Part shown: positions 16,816 to 26,171 of the stretch, one piece after another | Layout of the letters: each line of letters starts with the position of its first letter | Numbering within the stretch: the stretch's first letter is position 1 | Source: Pseudomonadota bacterium | GTDB lineage: Bacteria; Pseudomonadota; Alphaproteobacteria; Rhizobiales; Aestuariivirgaceae | Assembly: GCA_020161855.1 (NCBI GenBank) | Contig: JAIUNJ010000004.1 | Span: 124,001-188,000, forward strand | DNA length: 64,000 nt | Direction of reading: 5' to 3' | Position numbers and translations under genes: made by a program | The notes under the pieces: generated by a model | What the model saw: only the letters and a program-made list of their open reading frames with translations | Told to the model about the DNA's origin: nothing | Databases searched by the model: none

Positions 16816-17345
16816 CCGACGCTGCCACGCTGGACGCCTATGGCGTTCTCACCGAACCGACGACCCTGCGCATTGAGCGCCTCTTGCCCGGCCCTGTCGA
16901 GCGCATCTGGTCTTACCTGACGGACAGCGATCTCCGACGCAAATGGCTCGCATCGGGTGTCATGGAGCCCAAAGCCGGTTCCTCCTTCGAGTTCGTCTGG
17001 CGCAATGATGAACTCGGCATCGCAGCCGGAAAGCGGCCGGAAGGCATGCCCGAGGAGAACCGCATGAAGTGCCTCATCCTGGCCTTCGAGGCGCCGCGCA
17101 AACTGGTCTTCACCTTTGGCGAGAAGGCCGAAGTGACATGGGATCTCACGCCGCGGGGGCGGGATGTGCTCTTCACCATCACGCACCGCCGCATCACCGA
17201 CCGCAATGTGCTGCTCAGCGTGAGTGCCGGCTGGCATGCCCATGTCGACGTGCTCGTGGCCATCACGGAAGGAAAGTCAGCGCAACCCTTCTGGGACAGC
17301 TGGAGCGGCCTGCGCAAGGAATACGACCAGCGCCTGACGGCCTGA
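16812..17345 (+). CDS. SRPBCC family protein (AHSA1-like)
   Basis: A 177-residue START-like protein: LRIERLLPGPVERIWSYLTDSDLRRKWLASG is the typical AHSA1/SRPBCC opening, followed by beta strands and a C-terminal helix (PFWDSWSGLRKEYDQRL). The fold binds hydrophobic ligands in a deep cavity. Members downstream of ArsR regulators are common, but their ligands are usually unknown. The start ATG 16812 lies within the arsR stop (4-bp overlap). Cytoplasmic. Confidence 0.9.
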   Translation: MTDAATLDAYGVLTEPTTLRIERLLPGPVERIWSYLTDSDLRRKWLASGVMEPKAGSSFEFVWRNDELGIAAGKRPEGMPEENRMKCLILAFEAPRKLVFTFGEKAEVTWDLTPRGRDVLFTITHRRITDRNVLLSVSAGWHAHVDVLVAITEGKSAQPFWDSWSGLRKEYDQRLTA

Positions 17346-17963
17346 TCAGATCAACTCCGCTTCGACGATGTAGCGTTCGTTGCCGCGTGTCACGGCATCG
17401 AAGGGATAGCAGGTCGAAAGCACGAGGTTGAAGCCGGGGGCGTGGCGGTCGATGCCGCTGCGGTTCCAGTCCGCAACGCGCATGCCTGTCACCTTGTAGG
17501 TGAAGGTGAGGCCGTCGCTGCGTGTGACCGAGATCACGTCGCCCACCACGACATCGCGCAGATATGCGAAATGGGTGTCACGGTGGGCGGCGATTACAGA
17601 TGTGCCGCGCTCGCCGGGCCTGGCGGTCTCGTTGAGGAGCGCCGGCCCGAAGGCCAGCGCTTCACCGGATGCGCCCTGCAACACGATCGAGCGGGTGCCA
17701 AGCCGGGCGATGCGGATCTCCGCTACCGGCCAGGTATCAGCCCAGCCCCAGGCCTTCACCGCCTCGCCGCTTGCCAGCGATTTGGTGAAGGCCCTGTCGA
17801 GCAGCACCTGCGCCACTTCGGCCTTGAGCATGATCCAGCTGGATTTGCCCATCATGACGACGGCTCCTGCGAGGCAGAGAAGGGCGAGGAGATTTAGGAT
17901 GGCCCGGCGGCGGGGGTTCGCCGGGCCATCCAGGTGTGAAGTGAGACACGCAGTCACGTTCAC
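17346..17963 (-). CDS. class GN sortase
   Basis: A 205-residue sortase of the Gram-negative type. One membrane anchor near residues 22-38 (ILNLLALLCLAGAVVMMG) is followed by the sortase barrel. The catalytic residues are His127 (AAHRDTHF), Cys185 (VLSTCYPFD) and Arg197 (GNERYIVEAEL). The family cleaves a C-terminal LPxTxxP-type signal on one dedicated neighbour protein. It starts at GTG 17963, overlapping the stop of that substrate gene by three bases. It acts at the outer face of the inner membrane. Confidence 0.92.
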   Translation of the reverse strand: MNVTACLTSHLDGPANPRRRAILNLLALLCLAGAVVMMGKSSWIMLKAEVAQVLLDRAFTKSLASGEAVKAWGWADTWPVAEIRIARLGTRSIVLQGASGEALAFGPALLNETARPGERGTSVIAAHRDTHFAYLRDVVVGDVISVTRSDGLTFTYKVTGMRVADWNRSGIDRHAPGFNLVLSTCYPFDAVTRGNERYIVEAELI

Positions 17964-20206
17964 ACTCCAACGGGTTTGCTACGGACCGCCAGGAAGCGGA
18001 GCACGGCGGCCACCAGCGAGAGCAGCAGGCCCATGATGCCGAGCAGCAGCGAGGGCGTTGCCGTCTGCGGCAGGTTCACCTGCTGCGGAGCGCTGGCCGA
18101 GGTCACCGGCTTTTCCAGCACGGCAAGCTGGGTGAAGCCCTCAAGCGCAGCGTCACGTTCCTTCGGCGACTGCGGCGAAGGCGCGGGCTGGTCCTTGCCG
18201 AACACCTTCTCGAAGTTCCAGCCGGCAGGCAGGTTGAGCGGGATGTCGGCACGCGTCAGCTTCTCGCCGGCCGGACGCTTCGGCGTCTTGTCGACGGCGA
18301 TCAGGCTGGTCTGGCTCGAGACGATCTGGTGGGTGAGGGCGACGGCCAGGACGAGCTTGTTGGACTCATCCGGTGCCAGCTGGCCGAGCGTTGCCGCCGT
18401 CTCGATCTCGGTGATCTTGCGATGCGCCCAGAGCTTCGAGATGCCGTTGCCATTGGCGGCGCGGGCGAGCGGCAGCGTGACACTCCATGGCGTCTCGCCG
18501 ATCATGCCCGAGACCTTGAGGTCACCGGCAAGTGACGGGGCTTCCGCCATCATCAGCACCGGTTCGCCGCGATAGAGATCAGGCAGGACCGAAGGCGAAA
18601 GTACGGCGTTCGAACCCGGAAGTTCGGCCACCAGACCGGTCACCACTGGCTGGCCGATCTTGGTGAAGAGCTCGTCCATGCGATCCTTCACCTGGGCCAC
18701 GTCACCGATGAAGGTGAAGGTACCACGGCCCATCTCGGCGGCGCGCGTCATCAGGTAGCTGTTGGGTGCCGAGCCGATGCCGACCATGAAGATGGTGGAG
18801 CGGCCGCGGTTCTGGCCGATGGTGGCGAAGAGCTCCTGCTCGTTGCCCACCGCACCGTCGGTCATGAACACCACCTGGCGCAGATGCGTGCGGTCATTGG
18901 GGTTGCTGTCGACAAGGGCTGCCTTCAGCGGTGCGATCATTTCCGTGCCGCCATTGGCGTTGAGCGACTTCACGAAGATGCGGGCCTGGTCGAGGTGCTC
19001 CTTGTCAGCCGGAACGGCATCGCGGAACAGCACATCGAAAGTGTCGTCGAAGCGGATGACGTTGAAGCGGTCTGCAGGGGTCAGCTTGTCGAGGCCGAGC
19101 AACACGGCTTCACGGGCCTGCACCATCGAGGGGCCGTCCATGGAGCCGGAATTGTCGACGACGAAGATCGTCTCGCGCGGTTTGACCGGGCCCACGGGGG
19201 CAACCGACGGCGGCGTCACCGTGGCGAGGAGATAGTCCTTGCCGTTCACGGTTTCCTTGAAGAGGCCCACCTGCGGGGCAGCACCCTTGGCAGTCCAGGT
19301 CAGCACGAAGTCCTTGTCGGCCGGCACTTCCGCTGCATCGAGCGTGATGCTGCGGGCCATGTCGCCGTCATTGACGATCTTCACCGGATGATAGGCGCTC
19401 TTGACCTCATCCAGCGAGAAGCCGGCATTGAGCTTGACCGAGATCGACACGGGGTTGACCGGGTCGTGCTTGGCGGGATCGAGCACCGGCGGCGTGATGC
19501 GGTCACGGTCGGGCACCGGGTCGCTGACCGAGACGCCATAGCCATTGCCGCTGGCATCGAAATCGACGGTCTGGATCACCGGAGCCGGATTGTAGCGCGG
19601 CGCCACGACCAGCGGCAGGCGCAGGTCATAGGTGCCGTTCGACTGGTGGATGGCCTCCTGATACTCGATCTGCACCACGACGGTTTCATGCGGGCCGATG
19701 TTGGCCACCGAGTTGGTGAAGATGTTGGGCCGTTCCTGTTCGAGGAGGGCGGCGGTCTGGCCGGCTTCCTTGGCCTTCTCGTAGATGACTTTGGCTTCCT
19801 GCTTTTCCTTCACCTCGCCAACGATGATGCGTTCGCCGGCCACAATCTTGAGCGTGTCGACGGCGGCGTTCTCGGAAAGCGGGAAGACATAGACGCCTTC
19901 GACCCAGCCATCGGCGGGGTTGGAGAAGCGCTGGGTGAGAATAGTCCGGGCCGTGGGGCCGGAGATGCTGACGGTATAGTCAGAGCCGAGGCGCGGCGCC
20001 TCGATATAGCCGCCATCCTTGCGCTTGAGCAGCAGGCTGCCGGAGGTCATGTCTCCGGGGCGGACGGCGCTTGCCGTCTGGGTGGCGCCCGCAGCCCCCG
20101 CAACGGCGGCCAGGGCCATGACGGCCAGGATGATCCAGGCCATGAGCGTATCGAGTGTGGATTTGAGCTGGCTGTTTGGGCCACCAGCAGGCCGCGTGCG
20201 TGTCAT
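17960..20206 (-). CDS. dedicated sortase substrate: VIT/vWA protein (marine proteobacterial sortase target type)
   Basis: A 748-residue exported protein. An N-terminal membrane/signal segment (LMAWIILAVMALAAVAGAAG, 21-40) is followed by a VIT domain (about 55-185, with FPLSENAAVDTLKIVAGERIIVGEVKEKQEAKVIYEKAKEAGQTAALLEQERPNIFTNSVANI) and a von Willebrand A domain whose MIDAS motif is Asp351-x-Ser353-x-Ser355 (FVVDNSGSM). The C-terminus carries the sorting signal LPQTATP at 712-718, a hydrophobic stretch and a short basic tail. ATG 20206 is preceded by GGAGGAACTCA. Domain order resembles inter-alpha-trypsin inhibitor heavy chains. Role unknown; probably surface or periplasmic adhesion. Confidence 0.92.
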   Translation of the reverse strand: MTRTRPAGGPNSQLKSTLDTLMAWIILAVMALAAVAGAAGATQTASAVRPGDMTSGSLLLKRKDGGYIEAPRLGSDYTVSISGPTARTILTQRFSNPADGWVEGVYVFPLSENAAVDTLKIVAGERIIVGEVKEKQEAKVIYEKAKEAGQTAALLEQERPNIFTNSVANIGPHETVVVQIEYQEAIHQSNGTYDLRLPLVVAPRYNPAPVIQTVDFDASGNGYGVSVSDPVPDRDRITPPVLDPAKHDPVNPVSISVKLNAGFSLDEVKSAYHPVKIVNDGDMARSITLDAAEVPADKDFVLTWTAKGAAPQVGLFKETVNGKDYLLATVTPPSVAPVGPVKPRETIFVVDNSGSMDGPSMVQAREAVLLGLDKLTPADRFNVIRFDDTFDVLFRDAVPADKEHLDQARIFVKSLNANGGTEMIAPLKAALVDSNPNDRTHLRQVVFMTDGAVGNEQELFATIGQNRGRSTIFMVGIGSAPNSYLMTRAAEMGRGTFTFIGDVAQVKDRMDELFTKIGQPVVTGLVAELPGSNAVLSPSVLPDLYRGEPVLMMAEAPSLAGDLKVSGMIGETPWSVTLPLARAANGNGISKLWAHRKITEIETAATLGQLAPDESNKLVLAVALTHQIVSSQTSLIAVDKTPKRPAGEKLTRADIPLNLPAGWNFEKVFGKDQPAPSPQSPKERDAALEGFTQLAVLEKPVTSASAPQQVNLPQTATPSLLLGIMGLLLSLVAAVLRFLAVRSKPVGV

Positions 20207-20381
20207 TGAGTTCCTCCGGGTTAGCCCCCGGGGTGATCAATTAAGCCAGTGCGATCCGTCGCTTAAACGTGAACTCCGTCTTTCTTCGGTCGAAATCCAC
20301 CAGCGGCGTGTTGCCCTGTCCGGCCCTGTGTGGGAATGTGCGGAAGCGTGCGGGGCAGTACGGACAGGGTGAACGGGACGG

Positions 20382-21137
20382 ATGACGGATGAACTTCTCT
20401 CGGCCGATGAGAACCGGTCGATCAGCGCGGCGATTCGCGAGGAACTGGCCAAGCTGCGGCTGACGCGGCAGCATCTTGCCGACAAGGCCAAGATCAGCCT
20501 GTCGACGCTGGAAAAGGGCCTCGCCGGACAGCGCCCCTTCACGCTGGCCACGGTTGTGCGGCTGGAAGAGGCCTTGGGCCACAGCCTGCGCAAGCCACGC
20601 ATGAGCTTTCACCAGGACATGGCCGTCGCCCCCGACGCGCTCGGCAACTATGCCCGCCCCGCCGTGAAATGGCTGGAAGGCCGCTACGTGACGATCCGGG
20701 CCTCTTTCAGCAATCCGGCCTCGCTCTATACATATATGACGGAGATCCATTGGGATTCGACGCTGTCGCATCTGGCCTATCGTGAGTCCGAGCGCATCGA
20801 TGCCGATTTCAAGCATGATGGCGCCGTGTCGGTGCCGCACCAGTCGGGCTACATCTATCTCGTCACCAACCGCCACGGGCAATACCGCCTCGCCATCCTC
20901 TCGCGCCCGACCATCGCGGGCGAGATGTATGGGCTGCTGACCACGCTGCAGCTTGGCCGTGGCTCGCAACTGACCCCGGTTTCGACACCCATCGTTCTGG
21001 TGCCGATCCAGGCCCTGGGCGAGGATGTGGCTTTCGGGCGGATCGATGCCTCGATGGCGGCCCATGCCCGCTATCTGGCGCTCCTCCGCCGGGCTGTCGA
21101 CGATCCCTTCGTGCTCATGGTGCAGGCGGAGGTTTAG
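20382..21137 (+). CDS. XRE-type helix-turn-helix transcriptional regulator with ligand-like C-terminal region
   Basis: A 251-residue protein. Residues about 12-66 form a helix-turn-helix (REELAKLRLTRQHLADKAKISLSTLEKGLAGQRPFTLATVVRLEEALG). The remaining 180 residues are a mixed alpha/beta region (VKWLEGRYVTIRASFSNPASLYTYMTEIHWD, then YLVTNRHGQYRLAILSRPTIAGEMYGLLTTLQLGRGSQLTPVSTPIVLVPI) that I do not recognise as a named domain. It is divergent from the sortase substrate gene across 175 bp, so control of the sortase pair is possible but unproven. Confidence 0.8.
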   Translation: MTDELLSADENRSISAAIREELAKLRLTRQHLADKAKISLSTLEKGLAGQRPFTLATVVRLEEALGHSLRKPRMSFHQDMAVAPDALGNYARPAVKWLEGRYVTIRASFSNPASLYTYMTEIHWDSTLSHLAYRESERIDADFKHDGAVSVPHQSGYIYLVTNRHGQYRLAILSRPTIAGEMYGLLTTLQLGRGSQLTPVSTPIVLVPIQALGEDVAFGRIDASMAAHARYLALLRRAVDDPFVLMVQAEV

Positions 21138-21208
21138 CCGGGCCGGGGCTTTGCGCCGTTGCGCAGCCGTCGCATTTCGTGGTGAGATTTGCCGTGAGGA
21201 GAACCGCC

Positions 21209-22162
21209 ATGACCCGTACCGTCCTTGCCACCCTTGCCGCGCTCGCCCTTTCATCCACCAGCGCCTTCGCCACCGAACTGACCGTGATGAGCTTCAACAT
21301 CTGGGGCGGCGGCGGCAACGAGCAGAAGCCCGTTGATGAGACCGTGGCGGTGATCAAGGCCGTGGGCGCCGATATCATCGGCGTTCAGGAGACAAAGCTG
21401 GAAGGCGAGGACTGCACCGCCGAATCCTGCCCGCCGCAGGGCGAGAGCGTTGCTGGCAAGATCGCCGCCGCCCTCGGCTTTCACTACTATGAGCAGACGG
21501 CCACCAATGACGCGCTCTGGTCCAACGCCATCCTGAGCCGCTATCCGATCACCGCCAAGGGCCTGCCGAATGACACGGGCGTGACCCTCGATGTCGACGG
21601 CCGCAAGGTCAATGTCTTCAACATCCACCTCGATGATGCGCCCTACCAGCCTTATCAGCTGCTCAACATCGAATATGGCCCCTATCCCTTCCTGAAGACG
21701 GCCGACGAGGCCATCAAGTCGGCTGCCGATACGCGCGGGCCCGGCCTGAAGCTGCTCTTTGCCGACATGGAGACGGCAGGCGCGGCGGACGCCTCATTTG
21801 TTTTCGGTGACTTCAACGAACCATCGCACCGCGACTGGACCCAGGCGGCCGTTGACGCCAAGCACCAGCCGCTGGTCGTGGCCTGGCCCACGGTGAAGGC
21901 CATCGAGGAAAAGGGCTTTGTCGATACCTATCGCGCCATCTTCCCCGATGCCGGTGCCAAGCCGGGCTTCACCTGGACGCCCACCTCGGAACCGACCGTG
22001 ACCGACGACCACCATGACCGCATCGACTATGCGCTGGCCAAGGCAGAGAAGCTTGAAGTGCTGAAGGCCGGGATCGTCGGCGAGAAGGCGCCCTTGGCCG
22101 ATCTCATCGTGACGCCATGGCCGAGCGACCACCGCGCCACCTATGCGCGGGTGAAGTTCTGA
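21209..22162 (+). CDS. secreted endonuclease/exonuclease/phosphatase-fold protein
   Basis: A 317-residue protein with a signal peptide (MTRTVLATLAALALSSTSAFA) and the metal-dependent EEP fold: MSFNIWGGG, IGVQETK (metal-binding Glu), HLDDAPYQPYQ, FGDFNEPSHRDW, HHDRIDYAL and WPSDHRATYARV (catalytic Asp/His). Members hydrolyse phosphodiesters in nucleic acids, lipids or inositol phosphates; the substrate cannot be told. The start ATG 21209 follows GAGGAGAACCGCC. A disulfide is likely between the cysteines in EDCTAESCPP. Follows the XRE gene by 71 bp on the same strand. Confidence 0.88.
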   Translation: MTRTVLATLAALALSSTSAFATELTVMSFNIWGGGGNEQKPVDETVAVIKAVGADIIGVQETKLEGEDCTAESCPPQGESVAGKIAAALGFHYYEQTATNDALWSNAILSRYPITAKGLPNDTGVTLDVDGRKVNVFNIHLDDAPYQPYQLLNIEYGPYPFLKTADEAIKSAADTRGPGLKLLFADMETAGAADASFVFGDFNEPSHRDWTQAAVDAKHQPLVVAWPTVKAIEEKGFVDTYRAIFPDAGAKPGFTWTPTSEPTVTDDHHDRIDYALAKAEKLEVLKAGIVGEKAPLADLIVTPWPSDHRATYARVKF

Positions 22163-22171
22163 GGGCCAGCG

Positions 22172-22396
22172 TCAGGCGGCCTCGGCCGGGCGCCTCACCT
22201 TGCTGGCGGCTTTCTTGACGATATCGCTCAGGCCTTCACCGCCCTGATCGAGCAAGGCGAAGAAACTGCGCCGCATGCGTGGCTCCCAGTAGGCATTCAT
22301 GTGGTTGGAGATTTCCTTGACCGCTTCGGCCTCGCCATAACCTTTGAAGTAGTCGCCAATCTGGTTGGCCATGCGCACCATGTCGCCGGTTTCCAT
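22172..22396 (-). CDS. fdsD: formate dehydrogenase delta subunit
   Basis: A 74-residue small protein (METGDMVRMANQIGDYFKGYGEAEAVKEISNHMNAYWEPRMRRSFF) typical of FdsD, found with Mo/W NAD-dependent formate dehydrogenases and needed for activity or assembly. The start is ATG 22396, with AAGGAG properly spaced; an in-frame ATG five codons upstream lacks such a site. Last gene of fdsGBACD, one base after fdhD/fdsC. Confidence 0.92.
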   Translation of the reverse strand: METGDMVRMANQIGDYFKGYGEAEAVKEISNHMNAYWEPRMRRSFFALLDQGGEGLSDIVKKAASKVRRPAEAA

Positions 22397-22397
22397 C

Positions 22398-23231
22398 CTA
22401 TTCTCCTTCAAAGATCATGACGCCCTGCTTCGACAGGGCGGCGAGTTGCAGGCCGGCCTCGCGGGCCAGCCGCCAGGCCAGCGCTGTGGGGGCCGATACG
22501 GTGGCCAGCGCGGCGATGCCGGCGATGGCGCATTTCTGCACCAGTTCGAAAGAACAGCGCGACGACATGACGACAAAGCCGTCGCGCGGATCAGATCCCG
22601 CCCGCGCCATGGCGCCGATGAGCTTGTCGAGGGCGTTGTGGCGGCCCACGTCCTCGCGCGCAAAGCGGATGCGGCCCTCGGGCGATACCCAGGCGGCAGC
22701 ATGGACCGTGTGGTTGACAGCATTCATCGGCTGGAAGCGCGGCAGTTCGGCAAAGGCGCGGGCGATGGCATCCGGCGTCAGCGCCGCCATGCCAAGGCGT
22801 CCTTCCGGCATGCGGATGGCGTCGGCCATCTCGGAAACGCCGCATAGCCCGCAACCGACCCGGCCTTCAAGCGTCCGTGAAACCATCCGTTCACGGATCA
22901 ATTTCCCCTCAGCAACGGCAATATCGGCAGTGAAGCCCTCGCCGGAAGGAAAGGCCAGAACATTGGCAATGTCGCCCACGCGCTTCACAAGGCCTTCCGA
23001 CAGGGCGAAGCCCATGGCGAAATCCTCGAGATCAGCAGGCGTCGCCATCATCACGGCATAGGGCGCGCTGTTGAGCAGCAGGGCCACCGGCACCTCTTCG
23101 GGAAGCGCCCATGTGGCGGGCCTGCCAGACAGCGAGCCGGTGACGCTCAGCGAATGCGTGTTGCCCGCAGCCTGCGGGCCCTCGTCCCCCTCCGTCAGGA
23201 AAGGGCGGGAACTCGCAAGATTGCCTTTCAC
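22398..23231 (-). CDS. fdhD: formate dehydrogenase accessory sulfurtransferase FdhD/FdsC
   Basis: A 277-residue FdhD-type protein that binds the bis-molybdopterin cofactor and passes sulfur from IscS/SufS-type desulfurases to it before insertion into the formate dehydrogenase. The catalytic CxxC is Cys127-Gly-Leu-Cys130 in VGCGLCGVSEM. Other family marks are EVPVALLLNSAPYAVMMATPADLEDFAMGFALSEG and FAREDVGRHNALDKLIG. It overlaps the fdsA stop by four bases, in the usual fdsGBACD order. Confidence 0.95.
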   Translation of the reverse strand: MKGNLASSRPFLTEGDEGPQAAGNTHSLSVTGSLSGRPATWALPEEVPVALLLNSAPYAVMMATPADLEDFAMGFALSEGLVKRVGDIANVLAFPSGEGFTADIAVAEGKLIRERMVSRTLEGRVGCGLCGVSEMADAIRMPEGRLGMAALTPDAIARAFAELPRFQPMNAVNHTVHAAAWVSPEGRIRFAREDVGRHNALDKLIGAMARAGSDPRDGFVVMSSRCSFELVQKCAIAGIAALATVSAPTALAWRLAREAGLQLAALSKQGVMIFEGE

Positions 23232-26095
23232 TCGGCCGCCACGCGCTTGTTCTCGCGCTCACGCTCTTCCCATTCATCCTGCCAGTCGGACTGGCGGTTG
23301 GAGAGGGTGACCTGCACGGCCGTCACCTTATATTCCGGGCAGTTCGTGGCCCAGTCCGAGAACTCGGTGGTGATCACGTTGGCGCCGCTCACCGGATGAT
23401 GGAAGGTCGTGTAGACCACGCCCTGCGGCATCCGGTCGGTGAGGGTGGCGCGGAGCGATGTGGCGCCCATGCGGCTGGCAATCGATACGAGCTGGCCCTC
23501 ATGGATGCCGCGCACCTCGGCGTCATGCGGGTGAATCTCGAGCACATCCTCCGGATGCCAGGTCACGTTCTCCGTGCGCCGCGTCTGGGCGCCGACATTG
23601 TATTGCGAGAGAATGCGGCCTGTTGTGAGGATGAGCGGGAACTCGCGGTTGGTGCGTTCCGGTGTCGGCACATACTCGGTGATCATGAAGCGGCCCTTGC
23701 CGCGCACAAAACCACCGACATGCATGATCGGCGTGCCGTCCGGTGCCTTGTCGTTCACGGGCCACTGCAGCGAACCCAACTGGTCGAGGCGCTTGAAGGA
23801 GACACCCTTGAAGGTCGGCGTCACGGCGGCGATCTCGTCCATGATCTCGGACGGATCACTGTAGTGCATGTCGTAGCCCATGGCGCGGGCCAGTTCGCAC
23901 ACGGCCTCCCACTCGTGCTTGCCGGTGAGCGGCTTCTTGACCATGCGGACGCGGTTGATGCGGCGTTCGGCATTGGTGAAGGTGCCGTCCTTCTCGAGGA
24001 AGGACGTGCCCGGCAGGAAAACATGGGCGAAGGCTGCGGTTTCGTTCAGGAAGAGATCCTGAACCACCACGCATTCCATGTTCTCGAGGGCTTCCGTCAC
24101 ATGCTTGGTGTTGGGGTCGGACTGGGCAATGTCTTCGCCCTGCACGAAGATGCCCTTGAAGGTGCCCTCCACGGCGGCATTGAGCATGTTGGGGATGCGC
24201 AGGCCCGGCTCGGCATCAAGTGTCGTTTCCCAGACGCTTTCGAACATCTGGCGCACCGTGTCGTCGCTGACATGGCGGTAACCGGGGAATTCATGCGGGA
24301 AGGAACCCATGTCGCATGAGCCCTGCACATTGTTCTGGCCGCGCAGCGGGTTCACGCCGACGCCGCGCCGGCCGATATTGCCGGTGAGCATGGCGAGATT
24401 AGCCATGCCCATGACCATGGTCGACCCCTGGCTGTGCTCGGTTACACCGAGGCCATAATAGATCGCGGCATTGCCGCCGGTGGCATAGAGGCGCGCCGCG
24501 CCCCGGATCGCTTCCGGATCGACTCCGGCGATGGGGCCGAGCACCTCCGGCGAATTGCTCCGGTCACGGATGAATGAAACCCAGCGGCCAAACTCCTCCG
24601 TGTCGCAGCGCTCGGCGATGAAGGCCTTGTTCTCGATGCCTTCGGTGACGATCGTATGCGCCATGGCATTGACGATGGCGACATTGGTGCCCGGCATCAG
24701 CGGCAGATGATAATCCGCCTTCACATGCGGGCTCTTGACCGAATCCGTGCGGCGCGGATCGACCACAATGAGGCGGGCGCCGGCGCGGATGCGCTTCTTC
24801 ATGCGGCTGGCAAAGACCGGGTGGCCGTCGGTTGGGTTGGCGCCGATCACCATGATGACATCCGCTTCCTCGACAGAGCGGAAATCCTGCGTGCCGGCCG
24901 AGGTGCCGAAGGTCTTGGACAGGCCATAGCCGGTGGGCGAATGGCAGACGCGGGCGCAGGTGTCGGTGTTGTTGTTGCGGAAGGCGGCGCGGATCATCTT
25001 CTGCACCACATAGACTTCCTCGTTGGTGCAGCGGGACGAGGTGATGCCGCCGATCGAGGTGCGGCCATATTTATCCTGAATGGCCTTGAAGCGGGTGGCG
25101 GCATGGGTGATCGCTTCATCCCAACTCACTTCGCGCCAGGGATCGGTGATCTTCTCGCGCACCATCGGCTTGGTGACGCGGTCCTTGTGGGTGGCATAGC
25201 CCCAGGCGAAGCGGCCCTTGACGCAGGAGTGACCCTCATTGGCGCCGCCGTCCTTGTAGGGAACCATGCGCACCACATCGTCGCCCTTCATCTCGGCCTT
25301 GAAGGAACAGCCCACGCCGCAATAGGCGCAGGTCGTGACCACGGAATGTTCGGGCTGGCCCTTGGCGATCACCGATTTCTCGCTGAGCGTGGCGGTGGGG
25401 CAGGCCTGGACGCAGGCACCGCAGGAAACGCATTCCGAGTTCAGGAAGCCCTCATCCATGCCGGCAGACACATGCGAGGCGAAGCCGCGGCCATCGATGG
25501 TCAGCGCGAAGGTGCCTTGCACCTCCTCGCAGGCGCGGACGCAGCGTGAGCAGACAATGCACTTGGCCGGATCGAAGGTGAAATAGGGATTGGATTCATC
25601 CTTCGCCTTGAAGCGGAAATTCTCTTCGCCGCCTTCGCGCGACTTGAACACGTGGTTGTCGCCGGCATAGCCGTAGCGGACATCGCGCAGGCCGACGGCA
25701 CCCGCCATGTCTTGCAACTCGCAATCGCCATTGGCGGCGCAGGTGAGGCAATCGAGCGGGTGATCGGAGATGTAGAGTTCCATGACGCCGCGGCGCAGGC
25801 CGGCGAGGCGATCCGTCTGTGTACGGACTTTCATGCCGGGAGCCACGGGCGTGGTGCAGGAGGCGGGCGTGCCCTTGCGGCCCTCGATCTCGACGAGGCA
25901 GAGGCGGCAGGAACCGAAGGAGTTGAGCGAGTCCGTGGCGCAGAGCTTGGGGATCTTGGTGCCAAGCTCCATGGCGGCGCGCATGATGGAGGTGCCTTCC
26001 GGCACGCTCACTTCGAGGCCGTCGATCTCCAGCGTGACAAGCGCCTCGCTCTTGGACTTCGGGGTGCCGTAGTCGGTTTCCTTGATCAGAGTCAT
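23228..26095 (-). CDS. fdsA: NAD-dependent formate dehydrogenase, catalytic alpha subunit
   Basis: A 955-residue molybdenum/tungsten enzyme subunit oxidising formate to CO2. N-terminal [2Fe-2S] domain: Cys52, 63, 66, 80. His-containing [4Fe-4S] motif: His112, Cys116, 119, 125. Two ferredoxin-type clusters: Cys179, 182, 185, 189 and Cys222, 225, 228, 232. A further cluster, Cys256, 259, 263, 291, opens the molybdopterin domain. The metal-ligating Cys384 is followed by His385 (ARVCHSPT), as in formate-specific enzymes. The C-terminal molydopterin dinucleotide-binding domain is intact (QTRRTENVTWHPEDVLEIHPHDA). Cytoplasmic, no Tat signal. Works with FdsB and FdsG to reduce NAD. Confidence 0.95.
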   Translation of the reverse strand: MTLIKETDYGTPKSKSEALVTLEIDGLEVSVPEGTSIMRAAMELGTKIPKLCATDSLNSFGSCRLCLVEIEGRKGTPASCTTPVAPGMKVRTQTDRLAGLRRGVMELYISDHPLDCLTCAANGDCELQDMAGAVGLRDVRYGYAGDNHVFKSREGGEENFRFKAKDESNPYFTFDPAKCIVCSRCVRACEEVQGTFALTIDGRGFASHVSAGMDEGFLNSECVSCGACVQACPTATLSEKSVIAKGQPEHSVVTTCAYCGVGCSFKAEMKGDDVVRMVPYKDGGANEGHSCVKGRFAWGYATHKDRVTKPMVREKITDPWREVSWDEAITHAATRFKAIQDKYGRTSIGGITSSRCTNEEVYVVQKMIRAAFRNNNTDTCARVCHSPTGYGLSKTFGTSAGTQDFRSVEEADVIMVIGANPTDGHPVFASRMKKRIRAGARLIVVDPRRTDSVKSPHVKADYHLPLMPGTNVAIVNAMAHTIVTEGIENKAFIAERCDTEEFGRWVSFIRDRSNSPEVLGPIAGVDPEAIRGAARLYATGGNAAIYYGLGVTEHSQGSTMVMGMANLAMLTGNIGRRGVGVNPLRGQNNVQGSCDMGSFPHEFPGYRHVSDDTVRQMFESVWETTLDAEPGLRIPNMLNAAVEGTFKGIFVQGEDIAQSDPNTKHVTEALENMECVVVQDLFLNETAAFAHVFLPGTSFLEKDGTFTNAERRINRVRMVKKPLTGKHEWEAVCELARAMGYDMHYSDPSEIMDEIAAVTPTFKGVSFKRLDQLGSLQWPVNDKAPDGTPIMHVGGFVRGKGRFMITEYVPTPERTNREFPLILTTGRILSQYNVGAQTRRTENVTWHPEDVLEIHPHDAEVRGIHEGQLVSIASRMGATSLRATLTDRMPQGVVYTTFHHPVSGANVITTEFSDWATNCPEYKVTAVQVTLSNRQSDWQDEWEERERENKRVAAE

Positions 26096-26171
26096 GTGCG
26101 TGGCTCCTTCGATCCGTCATATGCCGTGGCCGCAGAACATGCGGGCAAAAGATGCGATGATTGTGACATGG

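Noticed and set aside
18884-20209. Long plus-strand open frame over the sortase substrate
   Set aside because: Antisense shadow, rich in Gly/His/Arg/Asp, with no recognisable domain; the minus frame has signal, vWA and sorting motifs.
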